Origin: Marinithermus hydrothermalis DSM 14884
GTDB lineage: Bacteria; Deinococcota; Deinococci; Deinococcales; Marinithermaceae
DNA length: 64,000 nucleotides
NCBI RefSeq assembly: GCF_000195335.1
Contig: NC_015387.1
Coordinates: 992,001 to 1,056,000 of the forward strand
Direction of reading: 5' to 3'
Positions 43,229 to 53,826 of the stretch are shown in pieces (position 1 is the first letter of the stretch; each line of letters starts with the position of its first letter). Under the pieces are notes generated by a model that saw only the letters and a program-made list of their open reading frames with translations, had not been told where the DNA came from and did no database searches. Position numbers and translations under genes: made by a program.

Positions 43229-45622
43229 TTAAAGGGAGCGGGAGCGCGTGGAGGAGACGCTGCGTCGCAGGGCTACGAACGCTTGCGCTACGCGCGGGTC
43301 GAACTGCCGTCCCGCCTGACGTTGGATCTCGGCCAGGGCTTTTTCCTCGGACCACGCCGGCTTGTACGGACGCTCGTTCGTGAGGGCATCGAACACGTCC
43401 ACCACGGTGAAGATGCGGGCCTCGAGCGGGATGGCTTCGCCTTGGAGCCCTTCCGGGTAGCCGCTCCCGTCCCAGCGTTCGTGGTGGTAGCGTACCACGT
43501 TGCGCGTGATCTCGGGCAGGAAGGGGATGTCCTTGAGCATCTCGTACCCCACCTCGGGGTGGGTTTGCATCACGTGCCACTCGCGCGTCACCAGGTTATC
43601 GGGCTTGAGTAGGATCTCGTCCGGCATGGCCAGCTTGCCGATATCGTGCAGGTACGCTCCCCAACGCAAAGCCTCGAGTTCGGCGCCGTGAAATCCAAGG
43701 GCTTCACCGAGCTGTGCGGTGAGGGCCACCACCCGGTCGGTATGCCCGCGCGTTTCAAAGTCCCGCCGTTCCAAGGCGATGCCTAGGGCGCGGAAGGTGG
43801 CTTCGCGCGTGGTCTCGATGTCCGCGAGATGCGCGACGCGTTCGAAGGCCCGCTCCAAGCGGCGGGCAACCATCTGGGCGAGGGCTTGATGCTCCGGGGT
43901 GAAGTGTGCGTGCTGAGCGGTGGAGGCTAGGGCGAGAGCGCCGAGGGGGGCGTCGCCCACCCAGAGGGGCTCTACCAGGACGCTCTTGTACCCGATCTGC
44001 ACCATCTCGGGGATGGCGTGCGCCCAGCGGTCGTAATGCGGAAGCAGGAGCGGTTTCCGCTCCTGGATGGCGATGCCGACTGCGCCGCGCCCCAGCGTGA
44101 GCTTTCGGGTCTCGAAGTAACGGCGAAACTCCCGCGTGTATTTTCCGTGCACGAGGTGCGGGTACGCCCAGCGGTCCTCGACCCTGAAGAGTACTCCGGT
44201 CTCGCAGGCCGTGACCTCGAGCAGGACCTGGAGGGCGCGTTGCGCGATGGCGTCGGGGTCCTCGATGATCTCGAGCTCGGAGGAGAACTCGAGGAGGCGT
44301 TTGTAGGCGGCGGCGCGTTCTTCCGCGGCGTTGAGCGCTTCGATGCGTTCCGCGGCCAGACCGAGGGTTTCCGCGGTGGCGCGGATGAAGGCGACCTCTT
44401 CGGAGGTAAAGGATTCCGGGGGGGCGGGCACGATGAGTACGCCGGTATGCTCGTGCTGGCCGTTTGTGATGGGGATGGTGAGGCGTGGAGGCTTGGAGGG
44501 CTGGGGGGGGCGGTTCGCGGTCGTGGTCCACTCCAGTCCTTCCGGCTCGATCATGGCGCCGGGAGGGGTGTGGGGGTCCGTCGAGGCGATCACTTGGAGT
44601 GCCTGACGATCCGAGTCGAGCCAGGCGATGAACGCCTGGCCGGCTCTCGTGTACCGCTGGAGTGTCTTGAGGGTTTCCTGATGCGCGCCTTCTAGGGTGC
44701 GGGCGTTGCGGATCCGTCGGTGGGCTTCGATGAGGTGTTCCAGGAGGTGAAGGTGGCGGGTGAGGGTGCGTTCGCGCTCCAGGATCGCGAGGTAAGCGGC
44801 TGCCTCGCGGGCGAACAGCTCGGCGATCTGGAGGCTTTCCGGGCTGAAGACGCGGGGGGTGGTGAAGCCGTCCAGGTTCAGCAGGGCGCGCACCTGGTGG
44901 TTCCACACGATAGGCACGGCGAGGTTTACTTTGATGCGGGCCGCGTGGGTTCGACCGATCAGCGGTTCACTAATGCGGCAGTGCAGCGTCGGGAAGGGCA
45001 GGATGCGCCCGGCACCTTGGAGGAATGCGGCCTCACCTTGGCCGTACCACTCGAGCTGATGGGTGCGCGGCAGGCGGGTGCCGAGAAGGGTGTCCGGAAA
45101 CCCGATGGCTGCGCGGCACACAAACGCTTCCCCTTCCCAGATCCAGAGGCTGCCACCCTCGCTTCCGGGGACAGCCTGCATCGCTGCGTGCAGCACGGCG
45201 TGGTAGACCCGAGTAGGTTCGGCGTCCTCAGCTAACGCTGCTTTGACGGGGTGGAGCGCTTCGAGGACGGTGCGTGGCTGGCTCACGTCACGAGCCGAGG
45301 CCAGCAGCCCTCCTTCCCCTAGTGGAACGAGGGTGACGTGGTAGACCTGGGGGGGAGCGAGGGAGGGCGGGACCCACGTGAAATGCCCTGCGCGTTCGGC
45401 TTGCGCGGCGGCCTCGATCTCCGGAAGGTGCGCGGCGAGGCTTTCCGGCAACGGCAGGGATAGGGCCTCAGGGGTGTCGGGAGAAGGCAAGGCCAGCACA
45501 CGCTGCGCCGGGGGGTTCGCGTACGTGAGGCGAAGGCCGTTTTTTGTGTTCTCCACGATAAAAAACGGAGTTTCAACGGCTTGAAGCACCTGCTTAAGCG
45601 TTAGATATCTTTGTCCCCGCAC
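43229..45622 (-). CDS. Multi-GAF HD-GYP domain signalling protein
   Basis: A 797-residue protein. A PAS-like N-terminus is followed by GAF-type sensor modules (about 130-300, 310-470 and 480-620) and a C-terminal HD-GYP phosphodiesterase domain: HDIGK at about 659 and HHERWDGSGYP at about 713. HD-GYP domains hydrolyse cyclic di-GMP; the motif is complete, so it is probably active. No receiver domain or membrane helix is seen, so it should be a soluble sensor. The GTG at 45622 is chosen because a full promoter ends 7 nt before it; an upstream ATG at 45706 lies beyond the promoter. Confidence 0.9.
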   Translation of the reverse strand: MRGQRYLTLKQVLQAVETPFFIVENTKNGLRLTYANPPAQRVLALPSPDTPEALSLPLPESLAAHLPEIEAAAQAERAGHFTWVPPSLAPPQVYHVTLVPLGEGGLLASARDVSQPRTVLEALHPVKAALAEDAEPTRVYHAVLHAAMQAVPGSEGGSLWIWEGEAFVCRAAIGFPDTLLGTRLPRTHQLEWYGQGEAAFLQGAGRILPFPTLHCRISEPLIGRTHAARIKVNLAVPIVWNHQVRALLNLDGFTTPRVFSPESLQIAELFAREAAAYLAILERERTLTRHLHLLEHLIEAHRRIRNARTLEGAHQETLKTLQRYTRAGQAFIAWLDSDRQALQVIASTDPHTPPGAMIEPEGLEWTTTANRPPQPSKPPRLTIPITNGQHEHTGVLIVPAPPESFTSEEVAFIRATAETLGLAAERIEALNAAEERAAAYKRLLEFSSELEIIEDPDAIAQRALQVLLEVTACETGVLFRVEDRWAYPHLVHGKYTREFRRYFETRKLTLGRGAVGIAIQERKPLLLPHYDRWAHAIPEMVQIGYKSVLVEPLWVGDAPLGALALASTAQHAHFTPEHQALAQMVARRLERAFERVAHLADIETTREATFRALGIALERRDFETRGHTDRVVALTAQLGEALGFHGAELEALRWGAYLHDIGKLAMPDEILLKPDNLVTREWHVMQTHPEVGYEMLKDIPFLPEITRNVVRYHHERWDGSGYPEGLQGEAIPLEARIFTVVDVFDALTNERPYKPAWSEEKALAEIQRQAGRQFDPRVAQAFVALRRSVSSTRSRSL

Positions 45623-45629
45623 CGCCCCG

Positions 45630-45658
45630 AATATAACAGAACAAATCGTATATGTAAA
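45630..45658 (-). promoter_or_regulatory. Promoter of the HD-GYP gene (leaderless type)
   Basis: Minus strand: -35 TTTACA (45658-45653), 17-nt spacer, -10 TATATT (45635-45630), 7 nt from the GTG start. Confidence 0.7.
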
Positions 45659-45726
45659 CGTTCTGAAGTAGGGCGGCTGCGTACCCCCGCCGGCGTGGGG
45701 TAGCATAAGTAACTGTGGAGGTCAAC

Positions 45727-46917
45727 ATGCGGGAAGCATATATCGTAGCAGCGGTCAGGACGCCCATTGGCCGGTTCGGGGGGAGCCTGAAGGACCTTTC
45801 CCCGGTGGATCTCGGGGCGCACGCGATGCGGGCGGCGCTCGAGCGCGCCGAGGTTGCGGGGGACCAGCTGGACCTGTACATCTTCGGTAACGTGCTGCGT
45901 GCGGGACACGGGCAGCTCTTGCCACGCCAAGCGGCCTTTAAGGCCGGAATCCCCAAGTCGATCGACGGGTACGCGGTGGACATGGTGTGCTCCTCGGGCA
46001 TGCTGGCCTTGATGAACGCAGCCACCGCGATTCGGGCGGGTGAGGCGGACCTCGTGCTCGCGGGCGGTATGGAGTCCATGTCCCAGGCGGGCTTTTACCT
46101 CTCCCACCGGGCGCGCTGGGGGTACAAGTTCCTCCTCGGAGCGCGGGAGGAGGTCACGGACCTGTTGCTCTATGACGGCCTGACCGATCCCACCACCGGC
46201 GAGGCTATGGGCGAGCAGACCGAGCGGCTCATTGCGGAGCACGGCGTGACGCGCGAGGAGCTCGACGAGGTCGCTTACCTCTCCCAGACCCGTGCCGCTG
46301 AAGCGACCGCGAAGGGGGTCTTCAAGAACGAGATCGCCCCGATCGAGGTCAAGACCCGCAAAGGCGTGCAGGTCCTGGACCGAGACGAAGGGATCCGGCC
46401 CGACACCACGCGGGAGAGCCTGGCGGCCCTCCGTCCGGCCTTTAAGAAGGACGGGGTGCTCACTGCGGGGAACTCGAGCCAGATCTCGGACGGCGCGGCG
46501 GCCTTGCTGGTCGCGAGCAAGGAGGCGGTGGAGCGCTACGGATTGAAACCCATCGCTCGCGTCCTGGGGGCGACCTGGGCTGCGGGGGAGACCTGGCGCT
46601 TCCCCGAAGCGCCCATTCCGGCGGTCCGGAAGCTGCTGGACAAGCTCGGCATGACGGTGGCGGACTTCGACCTTTTCGAGAACAACGAGGCCTTCGCGGT
46701 GAACAGCGTGCTTTTCCGCAGGATGCTGGACGTGCCGTACGAGAAGCTGAACGTCTTCGGCGGTGCGATCGCGCTGGGACACCCCATCGGCGCGTCGGGC
46801 GCTCGGATTGTGGTGACCTTGCTGAACGCCCTTCGGGCCCAGGGCGGCACGCGGGGCCTGGCGGCCATCTGCCACGGCACCGGCGGCTCCACCGCGGTGG
46901 CTGTAGAGCTTGTATAA
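45727..46917 (+). CDS. Thiolase family protein (acetyl-CoA acetyltransferase)
   Basis: About 396 residues. Nucleophile Cys88 in DMVCSSGMLAL, His352 in ALGHPIGASG and Cys382 in ICHGTGG make up the thiolase triad; NNEAFAV is the oxyanion-site phrase. It condenses two acetyl-CoA or cleaves 3-ketoacyl-CoA. No other beta-oxidation or PHB genes are near. GTGGAGG precedes the ATG at 45727. Confidence 0.93.
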   Translation: MREAYIVAAVRTPIGRFGGSLKDLSPVDLGAHAMRAALERAEVAGDQLDLYIFGNVLRAGHGQLLPRQAAFKAGIPKSIDGYAVDMVCSSGMLALMNAATAIRAGEADLVLAGGMESMSQAGFYLSHRARWGYKFLLGAREEVTDLLLYDGLTDPTTGEAMGEQTERLIAEHGVTREELDEVAYLSQTRAAEATAKGVFKNEIAPIEVKTRKGVQVLDRDEGIRPDTTRESLAALRPAFKKDGVLTAGNSSQISDGAAALLVASKEAVERYGLKPIARVLGATWAAGETWRFPEAPIPAVRKLLDKLGMTVADFDLFENNEAFAVNSVLFRRMLDVPYEKLNVFGGAIALGHPIGASGARIVVTLLNALRAQGGTRGLAAICHGTGGSTAVAVELV

Positions 46918-46934
46918 CCCGATTTGAGCCCTTT

Positions 46935-46960
46935 CGGCGCGGACCTACGGGTCCGCGCCG
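46935..46960. terminator. Hairpin between thiolase and DUF503 genes
   Basis: An 11-bp perfect stem (46935-46945 with 46950-46960) with a TACG tetraloop, between convergent genes; no T-run on either side. Confidence 0.6.
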
Positions 46961-46962
46961 CG

Positions 46963-47277
46963 CTAGTTCGTGTGCGCTTCCAGCTCCACAGCCTCGACGA
47001 AGACCTGTTCCGCGCACACGTGGTACGCGCCGTTTTGGGACAGGAAGGTGGCGGCCTGCTGGATGATCTGTTCGATCCAGGCGGGGTCGCTGCCGATCAC
47101 GGTAAACCCCACGATCTCCCACCCGTGCGCGTCGAGCCCACCGAGTCGTGCTGCGGAAACGGGAAAACGAGCCTTGAGGCGCTCCATGACGGGGCGTACC
47201 AGAGCACGTTTCTCCTTGAGGCTGCGCACCCAGGGCATCTCGAGCCGGGCTGTGTAGACCCCCACGTAGGCCTTCAT
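46963..47277 (-). CDS. DUF503 family protein
   Basis: About 104 residues from MKAYVGVYTARLEMPWVRSLKEKRALVRPVMERLKARF, the DUF503 pattern (YlxP-like), with SAARLGGLDAHGWEIVGFTVIGSD following. Family members often sit beside rbfA/infB and are suspected to aid ribosome maturation; that context is missing here. Lies 20 nt downstream of the PQQ-propeller lipoprotein gene. Confidence 0.88.
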   Translation of the reverse strand: MKAYVGVYTARLEMPWVRSLKEKRALVRPVMERLKARFPVSAARLGGLDAHGWEIVGFTVIGSDPAWIEQIIQQAATFLSQNGAYHVCAEQVFVEAVELEAHTN

Positions 47278-47296
47278 GGTACCCACCATGATAGCG

Positions 47297-48781
47297 TTAC
47301 TCCGTGGGGCTCAAGGGGGTCCCGAGGTTTTGCTCGTTAAGGCGAAACTTCGGCCAGGGGGAGTCGGCCAGTCCAGGAGAAGTGGTCTGAAGGGCGAGGA
47401 GGTCCCCGTTCTTCGCGCCGATGTACAGCGTACCGTCGGGCGCGAGGGTGGGGGAGGAGGTCCAGGTGTCATCCCCGGTCTGGTAAGCCCATCGCAGCTC
47501 GCCGTTCGGCGCGACCGCGTAAACGTAACCGAGGCGCGAACCAACGTAGATAGTGCCGTCCGCGCCCACGGCCGGGGAGGACATGAGGTTTAACCGGGCT
47601 GAGAAGCGCCACTTGACCTTCCCCTCCGGGCTGAGCGCGTACAAGTAGTTGTCGTACGAACCGATGTAGATGGTGCCGTCCGTTCCGAGGGCCGGGGAGG
47701 CCCACACGGGGCCGTCGGTAAGGACGCGCCACTTGAGCGTGCCGTCGGGCTCGAGGGCGTACACACCCCCGTCCATGGCGCCTACGTAGATCGTGCCGTC
47801 CACTCCAATCGCTGGAGAGGAAGGGACGCTGCCCCCGAGGCGCACCTGCCACCGGAGTGTGCCGTCGGGCTCGAGGGCGTACACGTGATGATCCATGGAT
47901 CCTACGTACACGGTGCCGTCCGGGGCGAGGGCGGGGGAGGAGATGATCGGGCTTCCGGTCTGGAAGTGCCATTGGAGCTTTCCGTCAGGGGTGATCGCGT
48001 ATAGGTGCCCGCCGCGTGAGCCGATGTACACGGTGCCGTTTGGGGCGAGGGCAGGGGAAGAGTCGATGCGAAACCGCGTGGCTAGCTTCCACTTGAGCGT
48101 GCCGTCGGGCTCGAGGGCGTACACGCTGCCGTCCCAGGAGCCTACGTAGATGCGGCCATCCGGGGCGATGGCCGGTGCGGCAACGATGTCGCTTCGGGTC
48201 GCGAAACGCCAGCGCATCCTGCCTTCGGGGGTTAGGGCGTAGAGGTGGTTATCCATGGAGCCGACGAGGATACTGCCGTCTGGGGCGAGGGCGGGGGAGG
48301 AGCGGATAGGGCCGGCTGTTGGGAAGCGCCACTTCAGCACGCCTCCAGGGCCGGGAAGCGCACGGGCCACGCGTGCCTCGGAGGGCTCCGGCTCGGACGG
48401 GGGTTCAAGGGCGGAGGGAGGGGGTGGGGCTTGGACCGTGACCTGCACGGTCGCCTCGTGGGTTTGCCCAGCGGCGTCCTGCACGGTGAGAGTGGCAGTG
48501 TAGGTGCCTGCGGCGGTGTACGTGTGGGATTGCGTGGTGGTGGCCTCGCAGTCGGAGATCTCGTAAGCTTCTGGCCCGTCACCGGGTTGGAGGGTGCAGG
48601 TGAGAGAGGTGCGACCGGGATTCGCGGTCTTCCATGAAAAAGTCACCATAAGCGGTGCGTTGCCGCTAGAGGGGGCGGGCGTGAAGCTCTCGACCTCGGG
48701 AGGAGTGGGGGGGCGCTTGCAGCCAGAGAGTCCCAGGGCAATCCCTAGGCCAACGGCCATGAGAAGATTAGAATGGCGCAT
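47297..48781 (-). CDS. Lipoprotein with PKD domain and eight-repeat PQQ-like beta-propeller
   Basis: About 494 residues from MRHSNLLMAVGLGIALGLSGC, a lipoprotein signal with lipobox LSGC (start 48781, AAGGGAAGG upstream). A PKD-type domain (about 27-118, with SHTYTAAGTYTATLTVQD) is followed by a Pro-rich linker and eight 40-residue repeats of the form (L)KW.F.T...I.SSPA...DGTIYVGS.D...YAL.PDG. This predicts an eight-bladed propeller facing the cell exterior. BamB-like or adhesion roles are possible; none is shown. Confidence 0.88.
   Translation of the reverse strand: MRHSNLLMAVGLGIALGLSGCKRPPTPPEVESFTPAPSSGNAPLMVTFSWKTANPGRTSLTCTLQPGDGPEAYEISDCEATTTQSHTYTAAGTYTATLTVQDAAGQTHEATVQVTVQAPPPPSALEPPSEPEPSEARVARALPGPGGVLKWRFPTAGPIRSSPALAPDGSILVGSMDNHLYALTPEGRMRWRFATRSDIVAAPAIAPDGRIYVGSWDGSVYALEPDGTLKWKLATRFRIDSSPALAPNGTVYIGSRGGHLYAITPDGKLQWHFQTGSPIISSPALAPDGTVYVGSMDHHVYALEPDGTLRWQVRLGGSVPSSPAIGVDGTIYVGAMDGGVYALEPDGTLKWRVLTDGPVWASPALGTDGTIYIGSYDNYLYALSPEGKVKWRFSARLNLMSSPAVGADGTIYVGSRLGYVYAVAPNGELRWAYQTGDDTWTSSPTLAPDGTLYIGAKNGDLLALQTTSPGLADSPWPKFRLNEQNLGTPLSPTE
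47383..48343 (-). repeat. Eight tandem 120-bp repeats encoding propeller blades
   Basis: Each unit is 40 codons. The repeats are recognisable in the DNA as well: the 3' end of several units is nearly identical (around 47740, 47860 and 48100, spaced by 120 or 240 bp), suggesting duplication or gene conversion among blades. Confidence 0.85.
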
Positions 48782-48815
48782 GAGCCTTCCCTTCTTTGTG
48801 CGCGCCTTCCTTATC

Positions 48816-48821
48816 ATTATA
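48816..48821 (-). promoter_or_regulatory. -10 element of the PQQ-propeller lipoprotein gene
   Basis: Minus-strand TATAAT about 34 nt upstream of the ATG; no clear -35. Confidence 0.45.
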
Positions 48822-48835
48822 GCATTTCTGGAGGT

Positions 48836-48869
48836 AAAGACGGCGGGCGGACCAAGGCCCGCCCGCCGT
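48836..48869 (-). terminator. Terminator of acnA
   Basis: An 11-bp G/C stem (48840-48850 with 48859-48869), 8-nt loop, then TCTTTACC on the minus strand. Confidence 0.7.
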
Positions 48870-48886
48870 GAACGCGCGTTAAGGGG

Positions 48887-51607
<2,721 letters not shown>

Positions 51608-51621
51608 TTGGGCTCCTTTCT

Positions 51622-51653
51622 GCTCCGCGACGCACAAGCCCTGCGTCGGGAGC
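51622..51653 (-). other. Stem-loop in the acnA leader
   Basis: On the minus strand GCTCC-CGACGCA pairs with TGCGTCG-C-GGAGC: 12 bp with a single bulged C and a 7-nt loop, located between the promoter and the Shine-Dalgarno site. Confidence 0.55.
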
Positions 51654-51664
51654 GGCTATTCCCT

Positions 51665-51692
51665 ATCTTACCCTTAACGCTCCGTATCCCAA
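51665..51692 (-). promoter_or_regulatory. acnA: Promoter of acnA
   Basis: Minus strand: -35 TTGGGA (51692-51687), 16-nt spacer, -10 TAAGAT (51670-51665). Confidence 0.55.
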
Positions 51693-51708
51693 GCGGGTGT
51701 AGGTGGGG

Positions 51709-51918
51709 TTAGAGCATACCGGCGAGGAAGCCCTGCTCCCGCGTGGTGCGGATCAGGTCCATCACCGTGAGCCGGTGCGGGTCGTACTCCACCACGACCT
51801 GACCCAGGTGCGGGGCCTCCGCTTTCGTGACCCCCTCGAGCCGCAGCAGGGCCTCGAGGACCACCCGCATCTGTTCTTCGCTTTCGATCCCGCGAATGCC
51901 CAGCATCACCCGATTCAT
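51709..51918 (-). CDS. HMA-like small protein lacking the metal-binding CxxC
   Basis: 69 residues with the size and beta-alpha-beta-beta-alpha-beta pattern of heavy-metal-associated (CopZ-like) domains: MLGIRGIESEEQMRVVLEALLRLEGV, then VVVEYDPHRLTVMDLIRTTREQGF. The loop that normally holds GMxCxxC reads GIRGIES and there is no cysteine at all. The second of two adjacent ATGs (51918) is chosen because TAGAAT ends 7 nt before it. A degenerate HMA is the best guess; function unknown. Confidence 0.65.
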   Translation of the reverse strand: MNRVMLGIRGIESEEQMRVVLEALLRLEGVTKAEAPHLGQVVVEYDPHRLTVMDLIRTTREQGFLAGML

Positions 51919-51923
51919 CATGC

Positions 51924-52376
51924 TTATTCTAAAACGTGGCGCGTTTCGCCGCGCACGCCGCGGCTGCCGAGCACCCGGGTGGCGAGGACGAGCGGCCCGA
52001 GCGTAAACCCGGCGGCCTGCGCTGCGGCGACCAGGGCCTCGTGCTCTGGGTCGATGTGCATCGCCACCTCGTACACCCCCGCGTCGTACGCGGACTTGAC
52101 CACGGCCCGGAGCAGCCCCTCGTACGCGGCGCCGTCCGCGGCCAGGATCCGCGTCACGAACACGGTGGGGCGGTCCCCCTGCCACACGGCTTGGGCCAGC
52201 GCGAACCCGTGCACAGCGTCTCGGGTTGAAGCGACGAAGGAGTGGCCTGTGCGCATGAAGAACCGCAGGGCTGCGGGGTGGGCGCGGTACGCGTGCTCGG
52301 GCGCGCCTTCAAGCAGGGCGCGCTCAAACGCTTCCATGGCGGGAAAATCCTGTTCGTCAAAGGGACGGTACTCCAT
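51924..52376 (-). CDS. DUF1999 / GNAT-fold protein
   Basis: About 150 residues from MEYRPFDEQDFPAMEAFERALLEG. Pattern and length resemble DUF1999, a Thermaceae-centred family with an acetyltransferase-like fold: HSFVASTRDAVHGFALAQAVWQGDRPTVFVTRI, then LVAAAQAAGFTLGPLVLATRVL. The acetyl-CoA-binding Q/RxxGxG/A motif is not clear, so enzymatic activity is uncertain. TAAACT ends 7 nt before the ATG (leaderless style). Confidence 0.75.
   Translation of the reverse strand: MEYRPFDEQDFPAMEAFERALLEGAPEHAYRAHPAALRFFMRTGHSFVASTRDAVHGFALAQAVWQGDRPTVFVTRILAADGAAYEGLLRAVVKSAYDAGVYEVAMHIDPEHEALVAAAQAAGFTLGPLVLATRVLGSRGVRGETRHVLE
51926..51931 (-). promoter_or_regulatory. -10 element of the HMA-like gene (leaderless type)
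   Basis: Minus-strand TAGAAT, 7 nt before the ATG at 51918. Confidence 0.5.
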
Positions 52377-52383
52377 GCCCTTC

Positions 52384-52389
52384 AGTTTA
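52384..52389 (-). promoter_or_regulatory. -10 element of the DUF1999 gene (leaderless type)
   Basis: Minus-strand TAAACT, 7 nt before the ATG at 52376, overlapping the stop codon of the vWA gene. Confidence 0.5.
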
Positions 52390-53826
52390 CGCGCTACGCC
52401 GCCCTGCAAGCCGCGCCTCCCCCCAGAGCAGAAGCGCGGCCAGGAGGACCAGAAAAGGCGCGAGCGGCACCGGCGTGCGCGCCGCGTGCAGGGGCCGGTC
52501 CGGGACGGGCCTCGGCAGGAAGGTCTCCGAAGGGGCGCTCAGGTTGACCGCCACCCCCTCGACCACCTGGGGCTCGAGGACGCCGTTCCACCCCAGGGGA
52601 GCCATGGCCTTTCGGAACGGGGCGAGCAGGTTGTAGATCAGCACCGGAAAGGCCGGTAGGTCCTGCAGGGCCTCTATGGGCGGCAGGTACAAGCCGCGCG
52701 GGTGCGCCCACACCAGCCCTTCCCCCGATGCGTCATACACGATCGGACGCCACGAGGTAGGGGGCGGCGGGGGTATGGGCAACGCGTACCCGACGAGCTC
52801 CACGCTCCGCAGCGCCGGGTGCGTGGGCTCGAGGTCGAAGACCCGCCGAGCTTCACCGGCCTCGGTTGCGAAGTACACGCTGAACCCCTCGGGGTCCTCC
52901 GGCGGTCGGCCGAAGCGCACCTCGAGGTCAGGGTTCTGGCGTACCCGCTGGGCGCCAAGGAGCTGCAACAGCCGCACCAGGCTGGGGGGAGCGGCTTCGA
53001 GTCGGACGCGGGGAGGGCGTTCCCGGTAGAACGCGAGGTTATCCAGCTCGAGCGCGTCCGGGTCGGGGAGGCGTAGGGTTGTGGCTGGGGTGGCGGGGTA
53101 CTCGAGGACGCGGAACCCCCCCGCGGGAACCCGTACCTCGAGGGTCTGGCCGCCCACTTGGACACGCCCGTCCCAGAGGCGACCGCTCGCGTTGCCGATC
53201 GCGAGGAACCCCCGGCCCAGCGCGGTGATGCCGCGGTTTTCTCCGGTGGCGGCCACGTTCCAGTACCCGTCCACTCCTGGGGGGGGCGGGGTGTCGCTCA
53301 GGACGACCACCGGTGCCCCGGGGAGGAGGGCTTGTCCTTGCCGGATGGCGGCTTCGAGGTCGGCGGCGGCATCCCCGGGCTGGAGCGCGGCGAGGGGTTC
53401 GAGCAGCGCGGGGCCAGGCGCGGGGCCGAAGACGCGCGGCTCGAGGCCCGCCCGGACCAGGACCGCCTGGGGGGCGGCTTCGAGGAGGGGGCGGGCGAGG
53501 GCCTGGGCGGCCGCGAACCGGTTTGGGGCGCGGTCGGTCGCGGCCATGGAGGCGGACGCGTCGATGACGAGCACCAGGGGGCCGGGGCTGACGCGGAGAA
53601 GGTACGGGCGCGCCAAGGCTAGGGCTGTGAGGATGGTGGCGAGGAGGAGGAGGAGGAGGCGAAGATCCACCCGGCGGCGCGCGCCCCCCCGACCGAGGGC
53701 GCGCTGCCACAACCAAACCCCTGCCGCCGGGCGCGGGTGGGGCCGCGCCCGGCGGTACAGCCAGTACACCAGCCCCGCTAGGGGGGGGATGAGCGCCAGG
53801 AAGAGGGGAGCTTCGAAGCCTACCAG
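52387..53826 (-). CDS. BatA-like membrane protein with von Willebrand factor A domain
   Basis: A 460-479-residue protein: N-terminal helix, second helix (about 55-75), a vWA domain opening LVLVIDASASMAATDR (MIDAS DxSxS intact), a long periplasmic region, and a C-terminal helix (LAPFLVLLAALLLWGEARL). Start is uncertain. GTG at 53769 would cut through the first helix; the reading frame upstream encodes FEAPLFLALIPPLAGLVYWLY, typical of BatA, and the only plausible initiator is a CTG at 53826 behind GGGAGGTG. It overlaps the preceding gene by 7 nt in that case. Part of a MoxR/DUF58-linked group. Confidence 0.8.
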   Translation of the reverse strand: MVGFEAPLFLALIPPLAGLVYWLYRRARPHPRPAAGVWLWQRALGRGGARRRVDLRLLLLLLATILTALALARPYLLRVSPGPLVLVIDASASMAATDRAPNRFAAAQALARPLLEAAPQAVLVRAGLEPRVFGPAPGPALLEPLAALQPGDAAADLEAAIRQGQALLPGAPVVVLSDTPPPPGVDGYWNVAATGENRGITALGRGFLAIGNASGRLWDGRVQVGGQTLEVRVPAGGFRVLEYPATPATTLRLPDPDALELDNLAFYRERPPRVRLEAAPPSLVRLLQLLGAQRVRQNPDLEVRFGRPPEDPEGFSVYFATEAGEARRVFDLEPTHPALRSVELVGYALPIPPPPPTSWRPIVYDASGEGLVWAHPRGLYLPPIEALQDLPAFPVLIYNLLAPFRKAMAPLGWNGVLEPQVVEGVAVNLSAPSETFLPRPVPDRPLHAARTPVPLAPFLVLLAALLLWGEARLAGRRSA

